A stretch of DNA of 29,058 nucleotides. It comes from SUG1106 sp051883095 (GTDB lineage: Bacteria; Bacillota; Clostridia; Peptostreptococcales; Anaerovoracaceae). Below the pieces are notes generated by a model, which was not told the origin of the DNA, did no database searches, and saw only the letters and a list, made by a program, of their open reading frames with translations. The stretch's first letter is position 1; each line of letters opens with the position of its first letter. The position numbers were made by a program, and so were the translations under genes. Below are positions 1-7,262 of the stretch, one piece after another. The DNA is taken from assembly GCA_051883095.1 (NCBI GenBank), contig JBJETB010000087.1, positions 1 through 29,058 of the forward strand, given 5' to 3'.

Positions 1-1705
1 CGTTGCGCTTGACCGGACCGATACCCTCAATGTTATCAAGAACCGAACCGATGGTGTTTCTGTTATGGAGGCTTCTGTGATAATCAATGGCGAAGCGATG
101 AACCTCCTCCTGTATGGTTCCGCAATATTTGAACATGAGAGGATTATCCTTCAGCAGAAGCTCGTCTCCCTGTCCGTTTACCAGGGCTCTGGTGCGGTGA
201 CTGTCATCCTTTGCCATGCCCAGCACAGGAATATCGAGTCCCAGCCTTTCCAGAACCTTCTCTGCGGTGCTCACCTGCCCGCGTCCGCCGTCCATGAGTA
301 TCAGGTCAGGCATGACCGCGAAACTGCTGTCTCCGTCGAGAGCCCGTCTGAAACGTCTTTCCAGCATTTCCGACAGGCTGCCGTAGTCATCCTGTCCTTC
401 CACTGTCCTTATTTTAAAACGTCTGTAATCCTTTTTAACCGGCTTAAGATTGCTGAAAACCACCATGGCTCCTACCGTATCCACGCCGTTGGTGTTGGAA
501 ATATCGTAGGATTCCACGCGATAAGCATCCTTGACCTTACCCAGAATATCGGCAAGAGCATCACGTAAAGCCTGCTCCTTTTCGGCAGCAGATGCCACCT
601 TGAGCTCCAAAGTTTTTGAAAGTTCCACCACGTCACGCCGGGCAAGTTCCAGCAGGGCACGCTTGTCACCCTTCTGCGGAACGGTAATTCTTACCTTCCT
701 GCCGTCTCCCTGAACCTCAAGAAACTGCTCCAGCAGTTCCCTTTCCTTAAGAGGCTGCGGCACTATTATCTCTCCCGGCACTACTGCCCAGCGGCTGTAA
801 TACTGTTTGATAAACTGGCTCACCAGGCTTTCATAGTCGTCCTCTCCCTCGGCTTTCATAGCGAAGGTTTCACGTCCTGAAAGCTTGCCTCCACGCACGG
901 TAAACAGCACTATAACCGTATTCTCACCGCTGCCTGCAGGCAGAATCATATCCATGTCGTGACCGCCTATGACAGTAACCCTCTGGGTCTCTCCCAGAGC
1001 CTTTGCAGAGGTGATATAATCCCTGTAAACTGCTGCCTCCTCATAATTCATCTCCTCGGCTGCAGCCTGCATTTTTTCTGTCAGATAGTCAAGAAGCGGT
1101 TTCTGCTTTCCACCCAGGAAATCCAGGGCCTTGTTCACATAGTTCCTGTACTCCTGAGGACTCACATCACCTGTACAGATGCCCCTGCATTCCTTTATAT
1201 GATAGTTGAGACACGGCCTGTAATCATCGGGGAAGCTCAGGGCAGAGCAGCGTTTCAGCACGAAAACCTTATTGAGGAGCTCTATTATCATATTCACGGC
1301 CCCTGTATCGCTGTATGGACCGAAATATCTGCTGCCGTCCTTCTTAAGCAGACGTGTCTTGAGAACGCGTGGATATTCCTCCTGAACTGTCACCTTTATG
1401 TATGGGTATGTCTTGTCGTCGCGGAGAAGTACATTGTATTTAGGCTCATATTTTTTGATGAGATTGCACTCTAAAATAAGGGCCTCCATCTCCGTCTGGC
1501 AGGTTATATATTCGAACTCCGCTATGTGGCTCACCATGGCCCGAACCTTGGGGTTCTGATTGGCGGAGGACTGAAAATACTGCCGGACTCTGTTACGCAG
1601 GGAAATGGCCTTTCCCACGTAGATGACCTGCCCCAGTCTGTCCTTATGCATATAAACTCCCGGACAGTCCGGGAGTTTTTTAAGATTTTCCTTAATATCA
1701 AACAT
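1..1705 (-). CDS. uvrC: UvrC, excinuclease ABC subunit C (3' end outside window)
   Basis: Incision nuclease of UvrABC nucleotide excision repair; makes both cuts around a DNA lesion in the cytoplasm. My translation of the open minus frame from ATG at 1705 gives 568 codons with no stop, so the gene continues past position 1. Visible: GIY-YIG nuclease domain at the N terminus (PGVYMHKD ... VIYVGKA, residues about 14-30), a UVR UvrB-interaction helix pair near 195-230 (MNYEEAAVYRD), and the C-terminal RNase H-like nuclease with acidic residues in YDISNTNG (about 398) and MDGGRGQ (about 470). The last visible residues (IEGIGPVKRN) begin the helix-hairpin-helix DNA-binding domain, so only about 40-60 residues should be missing. 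The start codon shares one base with the stop of the upstream dacF-like gene (TGATG), which implies translational coupling. Identification is firm. Confidence 0.97.
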   Translation of the reverse strand, partial: MFDIKENLKKLPDCPGVYMHKDRLGQVIYVGKAISLRNRVRQYFQSSANQNPKVRAMVSHIAEFEYITCQTEMEALILECNLIKKYEPKYNVLLRDDKTYPYIKVTVQEEYPRVLKTRLLKKDGSRYFGPYSDTGAVNMIIELLNKVFVLKRCSALSFPDDYRPCLNYHIKECRGICTGDVSPQEYRNYVNKALDFLGGKQKPLLDYLTEKMQAAAEEMNYEEAAVYRDYITSAKALGETQRVTVIGGHDMDMILPAGSGENTVIVLFTVRGGKLSGRETFAMKAEGEDDYESLVSQFIKQYYSRWAVVPGEIIVPQPLKERELLEQFLEVQGDGRKVRITVPQKGDKRALLELARRDVVELSKTLELKVASAAEKEQALRDALADILGKVKDAYRVESYDISNTNGVDTVGAMVVFSNLKPVKKDYRRFKIRTVEGQDDYGSLSEMLERRFRRALDGDSSFAVMPDLILMDGGRGQVSTAEKVLERLGLDIPVLGMAKDDSHRTRALVNGQGDELLLKDNPLMFKYCGTIQEEVHRFAIDYHRSLHNRNTIGSVLDNIEGIGPVKRN

Positions 1706-3117
1706 CAGTATGGCCAGTTCCTTTGTCTGTAATCGCGCTCACGTTCCATCTGCTCCATGGCCATCCTCTTAAGTCTGGCTTTTCTGGCTGCAGCCCGCTT
1801 GCGTCTGTTTATCGCTCTGAGCACCGCAATCATTATAACAAATGCTGCGGTCAGCACCAGTACGGCTATGATTATCACTGTCTGCAGATTGGTGATTCCA
1901 AAAGAAGAAAGAAACCATCCTTTTTCCACATCCTTTGCAGCCAGCAGATCTATGGTTCTGACAGGCTCATCTGCCAGATTAATCTGTATTACGCCGATTT
2001 TCTGTCCTTTTTTAATAGGTGCCTCCAGATCTTCATCGTAAATTGCCTCAGATGTAAGCAAAGATGCAGACGCACCTTCCGGAAGATTGACTATGCCGGC
2101 CTCTGCTGCTACACCTTCAATCCTGTTGGTGGCACCGCCTTTGAGCTTTCCTTTGTCAAAGGCCTGTCCTGCAGGAAAGGCTTCGTATCTTGACATGTTT
2201 TCATCAGCGTAATCCAGCAGCTTCTTTATGTCGGAATATCGGTTTGCAACATCGGAATTTAGTACTGAAACATACACCTCAAGTCCGTCAAAGTCACAGC
2301 CAACCACCATAGTTGCCTTTCTGTCCACTGTTGTTCCCGTCTTTCCGCCAAAAACGCCTTCATATTTTTTTACTTTCGGTACACCGTCTACAACAGTGCC
2401 GTCCGTATATTTTACCTTCCCGCCGGTCAGGAAAAGATTACCGTTTTCCAGCTCACGAGCATCGCTTTTATTGGTTTCAGATACGGTGTATTTAAGCGTT
2501 CCTGCAATCTCCCGCAGGTCCTCGTTGGAAAAAGCCGCATTAGCTATCTTGACCACATCAGCTGCAGAGGAATAATGATTTTCCGTCTGTATGCCGCTTG
2601 CATTCACAAAATTTGTATGCGTGCAGCCCAAAGCGGCAGCTTTCTTGTTCATCAGTTTTGCAAATTTTTTCTCACTGCCTGACACAGCTATTCCAAGTGC
2701 AGCAGCCGCATCGTTAGCTGATACAAACATGCACTCGTAAACAAGATCTTTTACCGTAAGCTCCTCTCCCGCTGACATAATCGGCACTGTCAGAGCCTTT
2801 ACAGCCGCCTGAACCGCATCAGAGGTTACAGTCACCTTTCCGTCGGGTCCCAGTTCTTCCAGTGCAATGAGGCATGTCATAAGCTTGGTTATACTTGCCG
2901 GGTTCAGTTCTTTATTAGCGTTCTTCTTCCATATGATTTCATCTGTGGTGGCACAGTATATTACAGCTGAAGTTCCCGCAATATCAGGCCCTGATGATGC
3001 ACCGCAAGCTATTTCGGCAGGGATAACTGAAACAAACGTTACTGAAAGAATCACCATTAAGAGAGCTATTCTTAAGATATGTCTGCTTATTTTATTTTTC
3101 AAAGAAGTGGTCCGCAA
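1705..3117 (-). CDS. dacF: D-alanyl-D-alanine carboxypeptidase, DacF/PBP5 type
   Basis: Low-molecular-weight penicillin-binding protein (peptidase S11) that trims the terminal D-Ala of peptidoglycan stem peptides outside the membrane. All three active-site motifs are present: SITK (residues about 75-78), SAN (133-135) and KTG (259-261). An N-terminal hydrophobic segment (about 14-36) acts as signal or anchor; a second hydrophobic helix near the C terminus is followed by an Arg/Lys-rich tail, the usual membrane anchor of DacF-like enzymes. The frame is open up to 3213, but the best start is TTG at 3117: AGGAGG lies 9 nt upstream and the extra upstream residues have no signal character. That start makes a 470-residue protein and a 26-bp overlap with the end of the apgM-like gene. 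The end overlaps the uvrC start by one base. The subtype (dacF rather than dacA/B) is inferred. Confidence 0.92.
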   Translation of the reverse strand: MRTTSLKNKISRHILRIALLMVILSVTFVSVIPAEIACGASSGPDIAGTSAVIYCATTDEIIWKKNANKELNPASITKLMTCLIALEELGPDGKVTVTSDAVQAAVKALTVPIMSAGEELTVKDLVYECMFVSANDAAAALGIAVSGSEKKFAKLMNKKAAALGCTHTNFVNASGIQTENHYSSAADVVKIANAAFSNEDLREIAGTLKYTVSETNKSDARELENGNLFLTGGKVKYTDGTVVDGVPKVKKYEGVFGGKTGTTVDRKATMVVGCDFDGLEVYVSVLNSDVANRYSDIKKLLDYADENMSRYEAFPAGQAFDKGKLKGGATNRIEGVAAEAGIVNLPEGASASLLTSEAIYDEDLEAPIKKGQKIGVIQINLADEPVRTIDLLAAKDVEKGWFLSSFGITNLQTVIIIAVLVLTAAFVIMIAVLRAINRRKRAAARKARLKRMAMEQMERERDYRQRNWPY

Positions 3118-4324
3118 GAGTATAACCCTCCTCAAAGTGATTGCCCGATGACATGGCTGCCTTCTCATTAAACTGTTTTGTAAAGTCAGCCTCAGTCTCA
3201 TGCCTGCTGTCATAGATCATGAAAGGCACCGGATCAGAGCTGTGTGTTCTGATTGAAAGAGGTGTTCTGTGGTCAGGCACCACAAGAATTCTGAAATCCT
3301 CACCGGATTCCTTCAGGTATTCATAGATGGGCCTTACCACCTTGCTGTCGATGTCCTCGGCACATCTGATTTTGCCTTCCAGGTCTCCCTGGTGAGAGCA
3401 TTCGTCAGTTCCCTCAATATGCATGTAGATAAAGTCTTTTCCTTTTTCGTATGCCTCGATGGCTGCCTGGGCTTTGCCGCTGAAATTGGTATGCTTGGTA
3501 CCGTTGATTCCTTCTACCTTAAGCACTTCCAGGCCTGCAAACATGGCTATGCCTTTGATCAGGTCCACGGCAGAGATTACCGCACCCCTGACTCCGTACT
3601 TTTCGTTGAAGTCAGGCAGCTCCGGTCTGGTTCCCTGTCCCCATATCCAGAGGCTGTTGGCAGGGTTCAGGCCGCGCGCTATTCTTGCCTTGTTTACAGG
3701 ATGATCCTTCAGAATATCATAGCTTTCCCTCATCATTTCGACGAAATGCTCCGCATTCCTTCCTTCAGGCAGATAGTCGCCCGCCCTTCTGTCAAGTATG
3801 TCATGAGGGGGTACACATTTATAGTCAATATGTCCGTTAGGATGACTTTTGTCCACAATCATGCACTGGCGATAACCTGTTCCCAGGTGGATGTAAAGGC
3901 CGTCCTCGGCGAAGTGCTCATTAAGCACATCAACCAGTTCAGCTGCCTCTTCTGTAGTAATATCTCCCGCCGCATGGTCACGGACGATAAAATCTTCGTA
4001 CCGGTCAGCGCCGTCCGGGTCTATAGTTATGAGATTGGCTCTGAAAGAAATATCTGAATCTGACATCTTCAGTCCGATAGAGGCTGCCTCCAGAGGAGAC
4101 CTGCCTGTAAGATATTTTCTCGGATCATAACCCATAACCGAAAGGTTTGCAGAATCGCTTCCCGGACTGATGCCCTCAGGAACGGTTCTGACGCTTCCTA
4201 TTTCTCCCTTTGCGGCGAGACCGTTAATACAGGGAAGGTCTGCCGCCTCAAGAGGTGTCTTGCCGCCCAGGCTCTCAACGGGGTTGTCAGCTGAGCCGTC
4301 AGGCACGACTATAAGGTACTTCAT
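3092..4324 (-). CDS. apgM: ApgM-type cofactor-independent phosphoglycerate mutase family protein
   Basis: Alkaline-phosphatase-superfamily protein of the archaeal-type iPGM family, 410 aa, close to the usual size. Visible metal and catalytic residues: VPDGSAD (Asp9), the phosphorylated serine in SDSAN (Ser58), GTDECSHQGD and PDHRTP in the C-terminal half, followed by HSSDPVPF. The family interconverts 2- and 3-phosphoglycerate, but a bacterial subgroup has been proposed to replace homoserine kinase in threonine synthesis, so the substrate is not certain from sequence. It starts directly after the TAG of serC (TAGATG, no spacer) with GAGGA inside the end of serC, so it is co-transcribed and probably coupled. 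Its place in a serine-synthesis operon hints at work on phosphoserine-pathway substrates; this is inference. The 3' end overlaps the dacF-like gene. Confidence 0.88.
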   Translation of the reverse strand: MKYLIVVPDGSADNPVESLGGKTPLEAADLPCINGLAAKGEIGSVRTVPEGISPGSDSANLSVMGYDPRKYLTGRSPLEAASIGLKMSDSDISFRANLITIDPDGADRYEDFIVRDHAAGDITTEEAAELVDVLNEHFAEDGLYIHLGTGYRQCMIVDKSHPNGHIDYKCVPPHDILDRRAGDYLPEGRNAEHFVEMMRESYDILKDHPVNKARIARGLNPANSLWIWGQGTRPELPDFNEKYGVRGAVISAVDLIKGIAMFAGLEVLKVEGINGTKHTNFSGKAQAAIEAYEKGKDFIYMHIEGTDECSHQGDLEGKIRCAEDIDSKVVRPIYEYLKESGEDFRILVVPDHRTPLSIRTHSSDPVPFMIYDSRHETEADFTKQFNEKAAMSSGNHFEEGYTLADHFFEK

Positions 4325-5419
4325 CTATTTGTTTTCCTCCTCGAATTTCTTCATGAAGCTGATGAGAGTTTCTACGCCTTCCTTAGGCATAGCATTGTAG
4401 ATGCTGGCTCTCATACCGCCGATGGAACGATGTCCTGAAAGGTTTACAAGGCCGGCTTCCTTAGCTTCTGCCACAAACTTCTTGTCAAGGTCAGCGTCAC
4501 CTGTGACGAATACAACATTCATCAATGAACGGTCTTCTTTTGCTACAGGGCACTTGTACAGATTGCTGCTGTCGATGTAATCATAAAGCATAGCAGCCTT
4601 TTCTCTGTTTCTTCTCTCCATTTCCTTGACACCGCCGATGCTCTTGAGGTACTTGAAAACCTCTCCTGCCACATATATTGAGAAGCAAGGCGGAGTATTA
4701 TACATAGAGCCGTTTTCGGCCTGAATCTTATAGTCAAGGTATGTAGGAATGTGATCTGCAGGAGCGTGACCGATAAGATCTTCTCTTACAATGACGATAG
4801 TAACACCTGCCGGTCCTACATTCTTCTGTGCACCTGCCCAGATAACTCCGAATTTGGTGACATCAACTTCTTCGGAAAGAATGTTTGATGACATATCTGC
4901 AACCAGAGGGATATCTCCTGTTTCAGGTACGTAATTATATTTAGTTCCGTAAATTGTGTTGTTTGTAGTTATATAAACATAGTCGGCATCAGGTCTGATA
5001 TCTTCCTTTGTAATCTTAGGAACCCATGTGAAGGTATCCTCTTCTGAGGATGCTGCTGCTTTGATATCACCGAACTTGCAGGCTTCCTTATAGGCCTTCT
5101 TGGCCCAGGTGCCTGTAATCACATAGTCAGCCTTTCTGGAATTTCTCAGAAGGTTGAGCGGAATCATTGCAAACTGCAGTGTACCGCCGCCCTGAAGGAA
5201 CATCACCTTGTAGTTGTCCGGTATGTTCATCAGTTCTCTTAAATCAGCCTCTGCATCATCTATAATTTTCTGGAAATCCTTGGAACGATGGCTCATTTCC
5301 ATGACAGACTGGCCGCTGCCGCCGTAGTTAAGGAGATCCTTCTGAACCTTTTCAAGAACCTCTACAGGCAGCATTGACGGGCCTGCAGAGAAATTGTATA
5401 CGCGATCATATTTACTCAT
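4325..5419 (-). CDS. serC: Phosphoserine aminotransferase
   Basis: PLP-dependent class V aminotransferase converting 3-phosphohydroxypyruvate and glutamate to O-phosphoserine, second step of serine synthesis. Typical N terminus (YNFSAGPSMLP), GGGTLQF phosphate/PLP loop near residue 77-83, and the Schiff-base lysine in WAGAQKNVG (Lys199). C-terminal SGHRSIGGMRASIYNA is the family signature. The frame is open to 5497, but the start is ATG 5419: GGAGG lies 7 nt upstream, the encoded MSKYDRVYNFSAGP fits family N termini, and the serC promoter lies upstream of it at 5456-5484. This gives 364 aa, normal length. First gene of the serC-apgM-dacF-uvrC transcript and divergent from serA. Confidence 0.97.
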   Translation of the reverse strand: MSKYDRVYNFSAGPSMLPVEVLEKVQKDLLNYGGSGQSVMEMSHRSKDFQKIIDDAEADLRELMNIPDNYKVMFLQGGGTLQFAMIPLNLLRNSRKADYVITGTWAKKAYKEACKFGDIKAAASSEEDTFTWVPKITKEDIRPDADYVYITTNNTIYGTKYNYVPETGDIPLVADMSSNILSEEVDVTKFGVIWAGAQKNVGPAGVTIVIVREDLIGHAPADHIPTYLDYKIQAENGSMYNTPPCFSIYVAGEVFKYLKSIGGVKEMERRNREKAAMLYDYIDSSNLYKCPVAKEDRSLMNVVFVTGDADLDKKFVAEAKEAGLVNLSGHRSIGGMRASIYNAMPKEGVETLISFMKKFEEENK

Positions 5420-5455
5420 TTTTATGCCTCCAACAAAAAAAACTAATTTGATGTT

Positions 5456-5484
5456 AGTATAACACTTTACCAGGCTTTCGTAAA
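5456..5484 (-). promoter_or_regulatory. serC promoter
   Basis: Reading the minus strand: -35 TTTACG (5479-5484), 17-bp spacer, -10 TATACT (5456-5461), about 37 bp before the serC start. The -35 lies in the right arm of the shared inverted repeat at 5463-5487. Confidence 0.7.
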
Positions 5485-5487
5485 GTG
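5463..5487. promoter_or_regulatory. Putative shared operator of serC and serA
   Basis: Perfect 8-bp inverted repeat CACTTTAC (5463-5470) / GTAAAGTG (5480-5487), 9 bp between arms. It covers the -35 boxes of both divergent promoters. A further CACTTTA copy follows at 5495-5501, and GTGAT-ATA-ATCAC (5485-5497) straddles the serA -10. This looks like a regulator site; the regulator is unknown. Confidence 0.6.
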
Positions 5488-5494
5488 ATATAAT
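5466..5494 (+). promoter_or_regulatory. serA promoter
   Basis: -35 TTTACC (5466-5471), 17-bp spacer, -10 TATAAT (5489-5494), 33 bp before the serA ATG. It overlaps the divergent serC promoter. Confidence 0.75.
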
Positions 5495-5527
5495 CACTTT
5501 ATTACAACAAGGGAGGCAAAAAACTAT

Positions 5528-6676
5528 ATGTATAAAATCGCAACATTAAATAAAATCTCCCCTGCGGGCCTTTCCCGCTTCAATGAGGAGTACATATTAA
5601 CCGATGAAATCCAGGAAGCTGACGGCATTCTTGTCAGAAGCCAGGACATGCACGAAATGGATTTTTCAGGCGAACTCAAAGCAGTAGCCAGAGCAGGAGC
5701 GGGAGTAAACAATATACCCCTTGACCGCTGTGCTCAGGAGGGTATTGTAGTCTTTAACACTCCAGGTGCCAATGCCAATGCAGTTAAGGAGCTGGTGCTC
5801 TGCGGACTGCTGCTTGCTGCAAGAAACATCCCGGCTGCTCTTGACTGGGCTAAATCTCTTACCGAGGATGTGAGCAAGACTGTGGAAAAAGGCAAATCAC
5901 AGTTTGCAGGTCATGAAATCACAGGCAAGACCTTGGGCATAGTAGGTCTTGGAGCTATCGGCCGTAAGGTTGCCGCTTCCGCCAAGGCTCTGGGCATGGA
6001 AATCGTCGGTTATGACCCGTACTACGTTTCCGGCGGTGAAGGCATAACCGTTTACACAGACCTGGCAGAAATGCTTGGTGTATGTGACTACATCACGCTC
6101 CACCTTCCGGCAAACGATACCACCAAAGGCATGGTAGACAGCCAGCTCTTCGCAGCAATGAAGGATGGCGCTGTTCTTCTCAATTTCTCCAGAGATAAGC
6201 TGGTCAACGACATGGATCTTGCCGCTGCTCTGGAAACAGGCAAAGTTTCTCAGTATGTTACAGACTTTCCTAACGACAACCTTGTAGGACAAAAGAACGT
6301 AGTCCTCATTCCTCACCTCGGCGCTTCCACTGAAGAGGCGGAAGACAACTGTGCAGCTATGGCCGCAGACGAAATCCGCAATTATTTTGAAAACGGAAAC
6401 ATCATCAACTCCGTAAACTTTCCAAAGCTGGACATGGGTCCTCTGGAAAACGGAATCAGGCTTTCATTCATAGTTAAGGATATGGATGATCCTGCTGCAG
6501 AAATACTCAAGATGCTTTCTGCTGCTGATGTGCAGCCGTCAAAGGTTATGGCCTCACGCCGCTCCGACGGTATATCCTGTGTGCTTGCGGAAGTTGCTTC
6601 ACAAAATGCGCCTTCCCTTCTTTTCTCAGGAGAGAACGGAGCCAGAATCATCAGATACAGAGCAATAGAAAAATAA
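5528..6676 (+). CDS. serA: Phosphoglycerate dehydrogenase, short ACT-tailed form
   Basis: D-isomer-specific 2-hydroxyacid dehydrogenase oxidising 3-phosphoglycerate with NAD, first step of serine synthesis. Substrate-binding lid residues ARAGAGVNNI at about 54-63, NAD-binding GLGAIG (residues 140-145), Arg222 in NFSRDKLV (canonical NxARG replaced by NFSRD), and the catalytic histidine in PHLGAST (His263). The position normally held by the catalytic glutamate (FPxE) reads FPND, so Asp250 may take that role. Residues about 305-382 look like an ACT-type regulatory tail; 382 aa matches the short clostridial form, lacking the larger C-terminal domains. GGGAGG lies 11 nt before the ATG. It ends at a strong bidirectional terminator. 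Divergent from serC and probably co-regulated with it. Confidence 0.95.
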   Translation: MYKIATLNKISPAGLSRFNEEYILTDEIQEADGILVRSQDMHEMDFSGELKAVARAGAGVNNIPLDRCAQEGIVVFNTPGANANAVKELVLCGLLLAARNIPAALDWAKSLTEDVSKTVEKGKSQFAGHEITGKTLGIVGLGAIGRKVAASAKALGMEIVGYDPYYVSGGEGITVYTDLAEMLGVCDYITLHLPANDTTKGMVDSQLFAAMKDGAVLLNFSRDKLVNDMDLAAALETGKVSQYVTDFPNDNLVGQKNVVLIPHLGASTEEAEDNCAAMAADEIRNYFENGNIINSVNFPKLDMGPLENGIRLSFIVKDMDDPAAEILKMLSAADVQPSKVMASRRSDGISCVLAEVASQNAPSLLFSGENGARIIRYRAIEK

Positions 6677-6681
6677 AGCCA

Positions 6682-6716
6682 AAAACCGGAGAACAGTACA
6701 TAGTGTCTCCGGTTTT
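6682..6716. terminator. Bidirectional terminator after serA and the LuxR-type gene
   Basis: Perfect 11-bp stem AAAACCGGAGA (6682-6692) / TCTCCGGTTTT (6706-6716) with a 13-nt loop. A-rich left and T-rich right flanks allow termination in both directions; the flanking genes converge on it. Confidence 0.9.
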
Positions 6717-6737
6717 CTTATGCTTTCATTTATAATT

Positions 6738-7100
6738 CTAAGGCTCTATTCCTTCTCTGATAAGGTTGACTGCCTGAACTCTGTTTTCCACTCCCAGCTT
6801 CCTGTAGAGCCTGTAGTTGTGTGACTTGACAGTGTTTTCGGCTACGGACAGCGCCTCAGCTATCTCGTAGTTGTTCTTTCCTTTGTAAAGCTGACGTGCG
6901 ATTTCCCTTTCTTTGTCACTCAGGCCGTACTGCCGGGAAAGCTCGTTTATTCTTTCCTCATACTGACCGTCCTGTGACTGTGATGCGGGTTTATTATTTA
7001 AGAGACTCTCTATGGTTCTTAATTTAACCAAGGTAATCAGGTTTAAAAAAATTGCCGAGATAAGCAAAATCGCACCGCCGAAAATCAACCATTCATTCAT
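6738..7100 (-). CDS. Small membrane-anchored LuxR-type HTH regulator
   Basis: About 120 residues. The N-terminal 25 residues form one membrane helix (WLIFGGAILLISAIFLNLI), then a short polar linker (about 30-60), then a complete GerE/LuxR helix-turn-helix: LSDKEREIARQLYKGKNNYE ... AENTVKSHNYRLYRKLG. There is no receiver or PAS domain, so it is a DNA-binding domain tethered to the membrane. The start is undecided between ATG 7100, GTG 7109 (AGAAGG 6 nt upstream) and GTG 7115; all give the same membrane helix. It sits alone between serA (convergent) and nhaC, separated from nhaC by a hairpin. Its target genes cannot be read from the sequence. Confidence 0.82.
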   Translation of the reverse strand: MNEWLIFGGAILLISAIFLNLITLVKLRTIESLLNNKPASQSQDGQYEERINELSRQYGLSDKEREIARQLYKGKNNYEIAEALSVAENTVKSHNYRLYRKLGVENRVQAVNLIREGIEP

Positions 7101-7179
7101 TATTATCACCCGCACCCTTCTGCAAATTTTCTAATTAATATATATACCAACGGATGCGCAAAAAATGTCGAAACATGCG

Positions 7180-7205
7180 AAAGAACCGGCAAAAACCGGT
7201 TCTTT
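7180..7205 (-). terminator. Hairpin downstream of nhaC
   Basis: Perfect 10-bp stem AAAGAACCGG (7180-7189) / CCGGTTCTTT (7196-7205), 6-nt loop. On the minus strand it lies 57 nt after the nhaC stop. The T tract is part of the stem and only moderately rich, so terminator strength is uncertain. Confidence 0.6.
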
Positions 7206-7262
7206 AACGCTTTGCTGATGTGTATTAATTTGCCGTAAAAATCAACGGTTGGCGGCCATGTA

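Noticed and set aside
959..1474. 171-aa plus-strand frame
   Set aside because: Antisense to uvrC, whose GIY-YIG and UVR domains are clear in the other strand.
3269..4057. 262-aa plus-strand frame
   Set aside because: Antisense to the apgM-like gene; long only because of codon use in the real gene.
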